64,000 bases of DNA from Aphrophora alni (lineage: Eukaryota > Arthropoda > Insecta > Hemiptera > Aphrophoridae), in NCBI GenBank assembly GCA_963513935.1, contig OY740768.1:76050877-76114876 (forward strand), read 5' to 3'. Both the position numbers and the translations under genes were made by a program. Below are positions 54,584-64,000 of the stretch, in pieces. Below the pieces are notes generated by a model. It saw only the letters and a list, made by a program, of their open reading frames with translations, had not been told where the DNA came from and searched no databases. Within the stretch, counting starts at the first letter, position 1; each line of letters opens with the position of its first letter.

Positions 54584-57500
54584 CTACAACCAAAACAATT
54601 TTATATGAAAAGAAACATTTAGCACAAAGGTAACCTTCCTATATCTAAGATCTACTGGTCATCATAAGAAAAATATACTTATACAGGGTATCTAAATAAT
54701 TGGAATTAAAAAATTCCCAAACATTTTCCGAACATCCTGGAAATCTCCCATAGCTATTATTAGTTTTGTTTTCTTTACCTTTATATAATTTAGTTGATAT
54801 GGCTTTGATTCAAAATTGATTCCATTGTTATAGTTAATAGGCCACTTCAAATCTGGTTTAAAATAGTAAACAATTCAAAACAAAATTTGGTTATACAGTT
54901 TCACATTTATTGATTTTATATTTAATTAATTATTAAAAATTCATGAACCTTATTAGGTATAATACAGATAATCAATTTTGTTATTTGATGAAATTACGAG
55001 CTAAAATTTGATTAATTTTAAGTGAGAGGTATCTTTTCTCTGGGTTTCCAGTATAGTCTAAATATATGTGCAATAGGGAAACAAATCTTACAAATATCAC
55101 TTATATTAAACACACAAGGATAATCTTATACTAAACATAATAATATATAATATTTTATGTTTAGTATAAAATATTATATAATATATTATATTATATTTAT
55201 ATATAATATCCCATAAATCATATTTAATTGTATCACCCCCATTTATCAGATTCACCCATCAGCCATAATCACCTAGTCTTAAATACTTTGGATAATTTAT
55301 ATGTATGCCAGATAATGGCCTAATATCAATATTAAGTGAACCCCCATTCCAAGTGAAGAGAGACAATAGAATTAAAATACAAGGACTTATAAAACCTACA
55401 CTAGTCGAGGCAGAAAAAACCAAAGCACATTAAGAAACAATTTCAATTTTTGTATCTATTGTAAAACTGTTTAACAAATTTTCCTTTTTATTGAATTTTA
55501 GTTAAACAATTTTTGTTCACACACCCTTTATTTCTAATTTATCTATATAATTAATAGTAAAAATTATAGTACTGTGACAATTCGGAATGCATTTGTAAAG
55601 AATCTATCAAAACTGCATCTCAAATATTTCATTGAATCTGTAATTGACATATACGACATCTAGCATATGTTCCGTCTAACATGTACCTAACAATTTAATA
55701 ATAACTTGCGAGAATTCCAGACTTTCAACCAGAAGATTCCAAAATAAAAATTATTTCCACATATTATTTTCCATCATAATCTATCTCAAAATAGATCTAA
55801 ATTAACTAATCTATCCAAGAAAATTAATACAAAGACACAACACGACAATCCTAAATAAATATATTGATTTGAAAACAAGAATATAATGGCCTAACATCCA
55901 CAATTTAGAGGCGCCTAACTATATAATTTGTACATTACAAAAAAATGAAAGCACTATGAATAAAAAGAAAACTACCATCCTGTCACATGGAAAATTTAAC
56001 ATTAAAAAACCTATCAACAAAATCCTCTATGATGTACTCATAATCTATTATAAATCAAAAACCAACGTCTAGATTAGTTAAAAATGAAGGATGTTAAAAG
56101 ATATCCGCCCGGCATAAGTAAAAGCTACCCCACGAATGACAACTAGCGTGGTGAGTGGAAGATAGAATCGCACTGAATAAAGATGAACTTTGTTGGATAT
56201 TGCACTAACATTATTATGTAAATTAATTAGTAATACGAAGAAATAATCAGAGAAGGTACTTGATCGTTTATTGTATTCCATGTAATGTATTTGTCCTTTT
56301 CAAGTTTGTCATTTGAAATTAACCATGAATTCTTCAACAAAAAGAAAAGAAAAAATCATTTCATTTTCATTCATTTACTCCACATACACACGCACTACTG
56401 ATGTAATAACAGAAGGCAAGAGTTTCAAAGATTCCGAGACGCTAATTTCGCACATCATGATTGTGGTTGTTCAAAAAGGAATGGAGATAAACCGACGGTT
56501 CCCAATTGAAGAGGCTTATATCCAGTTGTATCCATCAAATCCAACAATACAATGTAAAGAAGTACACCTAAAGACACTATAAATAGTTTGGTGTAATACA
56601 GTGATATTTTATAAGATCCACTTCGAAGAATTAAAATGAAAATAGCAAAATTAACTTTTGCAAATATGGTGAGATCAAACCAATTTTAGATTTATAATAA
56701 CATTCATATCTAAGTGAAATACCTAACTGTACCTAGACAAACTTTAACCTTGAGGCAATAATTGATTTAGATGTTCTTTATTATTTGAATTACTAAACTT
56801 GAATTTTTAAAAGCTAACATATACTTACATTTGCATATTTTCATATCTATGAACTATAACTTTTGATTTTAATTCAAATTGTAATTCCTAGGACAGAGTT
56901 CAGACATTTTAATTGATTTCATATGCCTGTTTCTTGGTCCCACCACCCACTTGAGAAAAGCTGCACCAACCCCTCTAAGACTTGTGTTTTTCTATTCATA
57001 TGTAATTGTGAGATATCAATGAACTGATAAAGACAGAATAATAATTAATATTTAACAGCCAAAGGGCAACTATAATAATTAGTATGTATATATTTGTTTG
57101 TACATATCAAATGTGATTCCTAGCCTGTAGACTAGTAGTTTGCTGATAAGACTAGTAGCTCAGTAACCAGCAAACCGATTTAGATGGGACTAAACCAAAT
57201 CAATAAAATAAAGTGGTGAGATAATTCTTCTCACAATTTGATGTCAAAAAGATAACAGAAATAATATTAGACATTTATCCAATAATATATCTCAATCTGA
57301 ATTTATTAGTTTTGTGGTTTTCGATTAATAAAGACAATTTGATAAACTCTTATAACTTTCCATTTTTATCTATGATTGGTCAGAGTTGTTATGATTTAGT
57401 TTACGAACTTTAAAGAATTTTCTCAATTTTATTATCCAAAACTTCATGTTGTTACAGTGTGTATAGCCATTATTTTAAATTATATTTCATGATGAAATTG

Positions 57501-59376
57501 TATTTCTATAATTTTATCAATTGCAATTTTATGTTTTAATTTTGATTCTCAGATTTAATAAAGAGTTACTGTTCTTAATGTATTGCCCTCTAGTCTATGT
57601 TTCATACTGTTCAAAATGTTACATAATCTTTATGCCCTACAAAATTAATTCTAAATAATTTTAAACTTGATTTGTATTTTTCATGTAATTACTTATTACA
57701 ATGCAGTGAAGTATTGAAAATTTATCACAAATTTTAGTTTTTGGAACTGTAGGTAGGTAAAAAAATAGCAACATCATAAATGTAAAAACTATAGCACTAT
57801 AGGAATTTTGGTGAGTTAAAAAAAGACTGAGAATATCCAATACTAAAACATTAAGATAGGACCCTACAACTAAAAGATTAGGTAAAGTCGAGAGAGTGGC
57901 AAAGGGAGGGGGGAAGAGCAATACTTTTAGCATGAGAAAAATGATTGAGCACTGGTTAGTGCAATTTATAGTATAATGATAGGAACAAGTATAATAACTT
58001 TGCGACATTTAATTTTGTCTCGCAACATGTCTCATTTTGTGGTAGCATTTAACAAATAAATATTTATATTATACTTTAAATATACAAAATATAAATGAAC
58101 ACTTTGAGTGTGTTCCATATCTTCCAATACTCTCAGAGGCTCACTTTATCGAGTACAGGCTTGGCGATCCTGAGGGAATCCAGTTGGGTCTACAATTTTC
58201 TTCATGTAGTCTTGGGTTTGTTCCCTCTATTTAATATTTCCTAACAGGTCTCTCATGACCAACTGTTGTACTTTTCTGACCGTGACACTATTAGAGCATT
58301 CAAGAACTAATGTTCTTTATGTTATGCTATTTTCTTTTATTTATATAAAACAACATAAGAAAAATTTTAAAGTTAATTTAAAACCCTGTAACATTTTGAA
58401 CTAATTATTTATAAATAAATTATGGTTTCCTACACTGGCCTTTACAATACAAAACAACGTTAAAGAAATCTTTTTAATTAATTATGCAATGTAGAATGCC
58501 TTAATATTTCTAGGTAATAAACAGTCTCAATTATATTACATAATTTGTGATCACTTTAAAATACTTTTAATACAGTAACATTTGTCTTGAAAAGAAACAT
58601 AATTTTAAAAGAAATAAGTTGTTGACCAATAAGAATGTATATAGGATTTTTTGTTGTTTTAATGGTATTTTTAGGAAGAAATAACTTTTTTCAAAAAACC
58701 AAGCAGAGGGGAAAAGTTTAAAGTCATATAAGTTAAAAGTGTGATATTGGTTTTTAGCAAAAAGTAAGGAGGTTTTTATTCACACTTAATAGAATTTTAA
58801 AACTTATTGTGTACAATTAAGCGATCTAATTTCATATTTTGTAAAGTGTTAGGAGATTTGTATTATTATAATCATATTCTTCTTTCTTTTCGTAATTCAA
58901 GAAAAAACTAACTAGTAATAATGACTACGCATATTTTTAAAAAAGAGTACTTGGACTTGATTCCAAATTATAATGATGAGCTCACCATGCTAAATAGGTG
59001 TATCTCAATAAGTGATAAGGTAGTTAATAAACTCTTTGTAGTTGAAAACAAAGCTGATTTTCAAAACAAATATTTGCCTTCATCCATACATCCCAAATTA
59101 AAAGGACAACCCTTAGATATTGTAGTAAGTTCAAACAGCTATGATTGGAATTATGTTAAAGAACGCCTTATTACTAGCTATTTAGATAAAAGAGACTGTT
59201 TTACTTTAAATGTAGAAAAGGCTGAATGAAAACAGTAAAGTAATGCCTCGCCCTTTAATTTCTATGAAACAATCCAGAGATTGTTAAATTTATAAACTGC
59301 TTTCTTCGTTAACAAAGAACCCGCTGCCAAAGATATTTTATATACTTACAACGAGAAGTTAACATTAGGAGTTCTG

Positions 59377-60015
59377 TTAACCCATTGGCCTAGCCTTTTT
59401 CGGAATCTTTGCTTGACACTAATCTAGCAATTAAAATGGCTGATTTTGTACATTATTAGAAAAATATAAATAACTTTTGATTCGTAATTGTGATTTTAGT
59501 TCTGTTTTCACCATTTTATTTTAAATTAAATTCTCTCTATAACAAATATATAAGTTAATGTATAATAACAATTTTCTATATTTTTTATTTACGAAACACA
59601 GCACAACGTAAGTATTCACTAAAACAGTAAACAAAACAAATGTTTATAACCTAATCAGAACATAGAAGTCATCTGTTTATTTGATACATTGCTTACAAGT
59701 GTTGCCAACATCAAGTAATCTAAATATTCTAAAAGTATAATAACGATATCGTATTATAAACGGAATAAATCTAGCTTATATCACACGCGTCGCTTATAAG
59801 GTTTCACTGGGACTACGTGTGAACACTGCTCATAAAAAAGTGCAATTAATTATATTTCAATCGTAATTTTCACAATAAAATGCAAAGAAACCATTCTCAG
59901 TGGACGCTGCTGTCATCTAACAGATTTATTTGTAACTACGTCAAACCTACGCTTAATAAAGAACGTTGTTTTCCGGGACACAGAGAAGTTCCGTATGTCT
60001 AGGCCAATGGGTTAA
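59377..60015. mobile_element. TTAA-flanked MITE with 13-bp perfect inverted ends, inserted in gag
   Basis: TTAA at 59377-59380 and 60012-60015. Termini CCCATTGGCCTAG and CTAGGCCAATGGG are exact inverses. The 631-bp interior has no ORF of note. Removing the element plus one TTAA makes the gag frame continue across the junction as VLLRGF, as expected for that Gag, which proves the insertion and its 4-bp duplication. PiggyBac-type by target and ends; it is not obviously related to copies A-D. Confidence 0.9.
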
Positions 60016-60126
60016 GGGGATTCAGGAATCGCTAGCATCCTTGATGGGAAAAACCCCGAACACACTTAGTGAAGTGCTCAATATGCTGCCAAATGACTTT
60101 CAATTTAATAATACAAAACTTTTCCA

Positions 60127-60207
60127 GGTACTTACGTATTAACGCCACCGCAGCAACTTTGCGCATATATATATATAAGGTTTGGCCAGGTGTTTATGTG
60201 TATATAA

Positions 60208-60244
<37 letters not shown>

Positions 60245-60343
60245 TTGGCCAGGTAGCTATATATATATACACACATAAAAACCTGGCCAAACCTTATATA
60301 TATATGCGCAAAGTTGCTGCGGTGGCGTTAATATGTAAGTACC
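60127..60343. mobile_element. Hairpin MITE, 217 bp, 8-bp target duplication (hAT-like)
   Basis: The arms are about 60-bp near-perfect inverted repeats (GGTACTTACGTATTAACGCC on the left, GGTACTTACATATTAACGCC from the right, continuing through AAGGTTTGGCCAGGT). The core is mostly AT repeat, with an extra internal copy of AAGGTTTGGCCAGGT near 60240. CTTTTCCA flanks both sides (60119-60126, 60344-60351), and removing the element keeps the gag frame open. An 8-bp duplication fits hAT. Confidence 0.88.
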
Positions 60344-60424
60344 CTTTTCCAAAGTAATCGGCAAAATGTATCGTCTAGAGTCCAAAACTTACCAATTCGT
60401 AAAAATATAACTTTTTTATTTTTA

Positions 60425-60640
60425 AGGTGAGTTTTAAGATGAAAACCATTTAGGTCATTATCACCTTCAAAAAATTGAGCAAGAAAATGCTCCATCTTAA
60501 ACTTATAAATAACACATTAAAAATCAATAACAAAATAAAAACTAGACAACGAACAAAAATAAACAACATAATATATTACAAGGCAGTAAAATGGCCCTGC
60601 AACAAGATAACAATTATTACAAACTATATTAAATAACAAT
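60425..60640 (+). repeat. Dispersed repeat, related to 28496-28700
   Basis: Shares ordered blocks TTTTTAAGGT, AAACCATT, CATTATCACCTTCA, AAATTGAGCA, AATGCTCCA and GGCCCTGCAA with the 28.5-kb copy. It follows directly after the gag relic. Confidence 0.6.
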
Positions 60641-60764
60641 TAACAACAATTAATTGGGAGTTGGGTTTCGGTTTTAGACTAAGGATCTAGGTACTATTGT
60701 TTAGGTGAAGGTCTTCGACAATATGCGTACTCAGTAGGAAATAACGTGGTAGGAATTTTTAAAG

Positions 60765-60995
60765 GAATTCGTCCCGAGGGAATCAGCCATCAAACAACGA
60801 AGGAAGTAGATTGCGTCAGGATCAACCTACAGACCACTCGGATGTTTGGAATGTTCATCCTGGAAGGATCAGCCTTCTGCCAACGAACGGGGAAGTCCGT
60901 GTTGCCGGGATCAGCCGACAGTCACAGAGGTAACGCTCAAACCGAGGAGATCAGCCCTCAGACAATGAACGGGGTATCCATGCTGAAGAGAAATT
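60765..60995 (+). repeat. Degenerate minisatellite with GATCAGCC core, about 5 units
   Basis: GAATCAGCC, GGATCAACC, GGATCAGCC, GGATCAGCC and GAGATCAGCC recur every 40-50 bp, several followed by CAACGAACGGGG-like text. GC content is clearly above the surroundings. It abuts the GA microsatellite; an 83-codon ORF spans it but is probably a by-product of the repeat. Confidence 0.6.
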
Positions 60996-60998
60996 AGG

Positions 60999-61296
<298 letters not shown>

Positions 61297-61307
61297 CATA
61301 ACACTGT

Positions 61308-61645
61308 TTAATCCTTTGACCCTTCCAGTGGCAATGTTAATTTTCTTCGTTTTTTAAAAAATTAATAAAAAATATTATTTTTATACAAAACCAAACTTAT
61401 AAGACATAATTTTTCTCAGAAAGATGCATAGAATTCATGCATGTAAAAAAAAATGTTTAACGGTTTTGGAGTAAGTATGTTACATGTCAAAAACAAAGTT
61501 ATCATTTTTCAGGAAAAACCTGTATCATCCAAAATCAAAAGCTTACCACCTTTTTCTAAGATATACAAATGTTTTGTGTATTATTTGTGAATATATTTAG
61601 GGGGAAAAAAATTGTTACATTTTCAAAATTAAAAAAAAAAGTTTG
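61308..61645 (-). mobile_element. PiggyBac-family element, copy D (3' end, inverted)
   Basis: TTAA at 61308-61311, then, inverted relative to copies A-C, the shared GTTAATTTTCTTCG, AAACTTATAAGACAT, AGAAAGATGCATAGAATTC and GTTTTGGAGTAAGTATGTTA blocks. Breaks off near 61645, so only the terminal third remains. Confidence 0.82.
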
Positions 61646-63282
61646 TGAAAAATGTACAAAAACACAGCAAAACAAAAAATAAATATAAGGAGGATATATC
61701 TTCAATGAGAGAAAAAATGCACAAATAAAACCAAGACATCATAATACTAAACAAAAATTCATCTGTCTAAAGTTAAAAGACCAAGAATAAAAGTAATAAT
61801 TCTAAAATTTAATCCTATGATGAATCCTGTTCTTGATCCTTCATGTTCCTCGCAAAAGCCAATGCCAAAAGACAATTTCAAAAACATTGGAATAATATCG
61901 ATTGATTTAGAACCAGCCAAATTGAAGTCCTTTTAATAACACGTTTGTTCATTATTTTAACCAAATGACTTGGTTGAACAATTGAATAATGTAGAATTTT
62001 ATTATAATAAGGTATTCGATTATTTTGATAAGAATTGTGTTAGTTGTAAGGCTAGCTTCACTGGAAAAATTTAATTTGTAATGGTAATGTAATGGTTGTA
62101 ACTATTTAAAAATATATGTCCTTTATGGTTCATATGTTAATGTTACTTTAAGAATAAAAAAAAAAAAGAATTTAATTTTACTATTATATTTAAAATTTTA
62201 AAGATTGCACAGATGTTATGGGCGCCAGACGAGTTCTCGTCAATTTTGAAAAGTTACTAATTTTTATGAATCTAAATTGAATTTTAATCTCATGGTGTGA
62301 ATTCTGTCAAAAAGTGTACTTTCAGTGACTTTCGTGGTTGTAAATGAGAACACTTGCTTCTGAAATTTTAACATAAATATTTATTAAACATAAAAAAAAT
62401 AGTAAATACATGTAACAAAAAAAAAAGGAAAATTCATATGAGATGTCTTATGCTAACACATCCTATTGTTATTATTTCATTATTCAGATCTCAATATAAG
62501 ACAATCTAGTTAAGTTATATTAATGAATTTATATTTTAGTTGCAACTTATAAAAAATGAAAAGAATTTTACTTTATTTCTCTTGGTAAAATTTTGATTAT
62601 TAAAAAGTATATTTTTTGCAATAAAATTAATTCTCATTTGATTAGTTATTTAAAAAAAAAGACTTTACTTTAACATATTATTGTACTTTAAAACAAAAGA
62701 CATTGTGTCTTATTGATGAAATACATAATTTAACCAAATCAAACTTATAGCCTAACAGTGAAAAAATCTAAATATTTCAAAGTACACATATATCGTTAGA
62801 TAATGAAAGTCTAAACTTGTTATACCAAATCACGTTATATTTTTTATTTAAAAGCACTTTTCCTCTGAAGTGACTTGCTTCGTTCGCTGTGACTGCATGC
62901 TGACTCGTCGAAGTCCCTCTGACCATTGTTCGAATGTAGACGTCTTCAGTTCACGTTTCACAAAGTTCATTTTTTATTGTTCATATATCAAAATAATTAT
63001 CAATGTCTTAAATTTTTAATTGTTTAACTTTTCTTAAAACACAAAGGTTTTGTCTATGTGTCCCGAATTACATCATCTTTTACCGAACACGTGAAATCAA
63101 TCGTTCTCACAGTTTCTCATGAATGTTCACATATTAAATCAAAATACAGTATGTTATATTAATGTTCGATTAGTTTATATTTATTAGATAACTCTTTTAC
63201 ACCGTTAAGTCTTTGTTCTGAACAAACAAACGAATGTGTAAAGCACATGGTTTCATATTAAAAGTTTTATATAACTCAATTC

Positions 63283-63857
63283 CAGTAGCGGCCGATGGTT
63301 AAGGGCAATGGGAGGGCTCTGTTTTATTTTATACACGTAAGTGAAGGCATGTTATCATTCACTTAACATTCACAATCACAAAGGGTTAAACTTAAAAACA
63401 TAAACAAACAACTCATGTGAGTGGCGAGACACTATTTAGAACAGTTGCGCCAACTTATTTTGCCCATCGAAAACAAGGTTTTTAGTAATGCGGGACATCT
63501 AGTTTATGGTGGCTTCACTGACTGATGTCTGCGCGCGCAGCTACGGACTCTGCCCTAGAAGCCCATTACAAGCTGTGTAAATGACGTCACGGCACCCTCT
63601 GCTCTGTCTGCTGCTTGCCCCATATGACTAAATGCAATGAAACTGGGACGCTCTGGCCACCGTCCGAACTCCAGAATACATTCGTCAAATATTTTATATT
63701 GTAAAACTTCCGCTACAAATGATGGTGAAATCCATAGCGGCAATTCATAATTCATTTATCTCCAAACAATTAAATACATATAGGTATTTACATTATTAAA
63801 ATAATATTATCATTGGGGGGGCGGCGTCCGAGAGTCCTTATGAGTAAGCCGCCACTG
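63283..63857. mobile_element. hAT-like MITE (575 bp)
   Basis: The left end CAGTAGCGGC and the right end reversed CAGTGGCGGC match the common hAT terminus. Flanks CTCAATTC (63275-63282) and CCCAATTC (63858-63865) form an 8-bp target duplication with one mismatch. A 66-codon - strand ORF inside (63555-63755) shows no transposase motif. Confidence 0.72.
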
Positions 63858-64000
63858 CCCAATTCTCGTTTACAATCTCTCAACGAAACCGTTTTATACA
63901 CTCCGTTCTACTCACACAATGTTATTTAACAAAACAATACATCATTGTCATTACTAACACTTTATATTTTCACATTGTACTTTTTCGCTTTGTCCTTCAG

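Larger units (their letters stand above)
58921..60430 (+). pseudogene. Ty3/gypsy-type gag relic split by two MITEs
   Basis: An ATG at 58921 opens 102 codons resembling insect gypsy-type Gag (LIPNYNDELTMLNRCI, YLPSSIHPKLKGQ, LDKRDCFTLNVE). After frameshifts, 59245-59377 continues with FYETIQRLLNL and YNEKLTLGVL. It is interrupted by the TTAA MITE and resumes at 60012 with Gag-like LSEVLNMLPNDFQFNNTKLF. The hAT-like MITE then interrupts it, and it resumes at 60344 until a stop near 60427. No protease or RT follows. It is distinct from the gypsy relic at 43790-46740, whose Gag core is different. Confidence 0.78.

Noticed and set aside
56313..56582. 89-codon + strand ORF with a fairly balanced composition
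   Set aside because: No recognisable domain, no splice or promoter context; left as chance until transcript or homologue evidence exists.
57661..58008. 115-codon hydrophobic ORF on the - strand
   Set aside because: Composition is what AT-rich DNA gives (F, L, I, Y); no motif and no conservation evidence.
58100..58280. GC-richer patch resembling coding sequence
   Set aside because: Six-frame reading showed no motif or long frame that I could tie to a family.

Overview
This is a eukaryotic, AT-rich, intron-dominated and transposon-packed segment. It is most likely from an insect (a hemipteran is a guess): the two recognisable host genes are animal genes, and the repeats are insect-type Tigger/pogo, piggyBac, Tc1/mariner, hAT, Jockey-like, Penelope-like and Ty3/gypsy elements. 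There is no bacterial operon structure, no CRISPR array, and I saw no rRNA or tRNA gene.

Host genes. (1) An ARL16-like small GTPase lies on the + strand (coding exons 1949-2280 and 2700-2897). Its first exon is not identified. (2) The C-terminal 411 codons of DDB1, the CUL4 ubiquitin-ligase adaptor, lie on the - strand as seven phase-consistent exons: 54370-54583, 39127-39386, 28240-28410, 27794-27903, 20072-20241, 9943-10169 and 5754-5837. Exon lengths sum to 1236 nt, exactly 412 codons including stop. The two genes converge tail to tail, about 2.9 kb apart. (3) A possible, unrecognised + strand gene of two or three exons (20629-21953) is nested in a DDB1 intron.

Layout. 1-1828: dead Tigger element interrupted by a pogo-type MITE (184-1012). 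1949-2897: ARL16. 5754-54583: DDB1, whose introns hold nearly everything else. These include a 139-bp tandem repeat (9003-9650), a piggyBac-family element (11784-13539), a dead mariner (14283-15303), a non-LTR RNase H tail (19165-19735), a deleted mariner with near-perfect ends (22728-23630), further piggyBac-family copies (23690-24862, 28930-30620) and a degenerate piggyBac transposase (33177-36367) inserted into a Jockey-like ORF1. They also include a TTAA-flanked chimeric MITE (39965-41028), a non-LTR RT fragment, a foldback element (41822-43790), a Ty3/gypsy gag-protease relic (43790-46740), a second pogo MITE (48487-49207), an intact Tigger transposon (50248-52339) and a Penelope-like 3' end (52853-53640). 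54584-64000: probably the next DDB1 intron or beyond. It holds a gypsy gag split by two MITEs with clean target duplications (58921-60430), a GA microsatellite of about 290 bp and a hAT-like MITE at 63283-63857.

The most useful items are the intact Tigger transposase with an exact PCNA-binding (PIP-box) C-terminus, the TTAA element that carries duplicated pogo transposase DNA, the gag ORF whose reading frame independently proves two MITE insertions, and the unrecognised nested gene. Nothing here is convincingly a wholly new biological system. All identities are from reading translated sequence, not from database searches.
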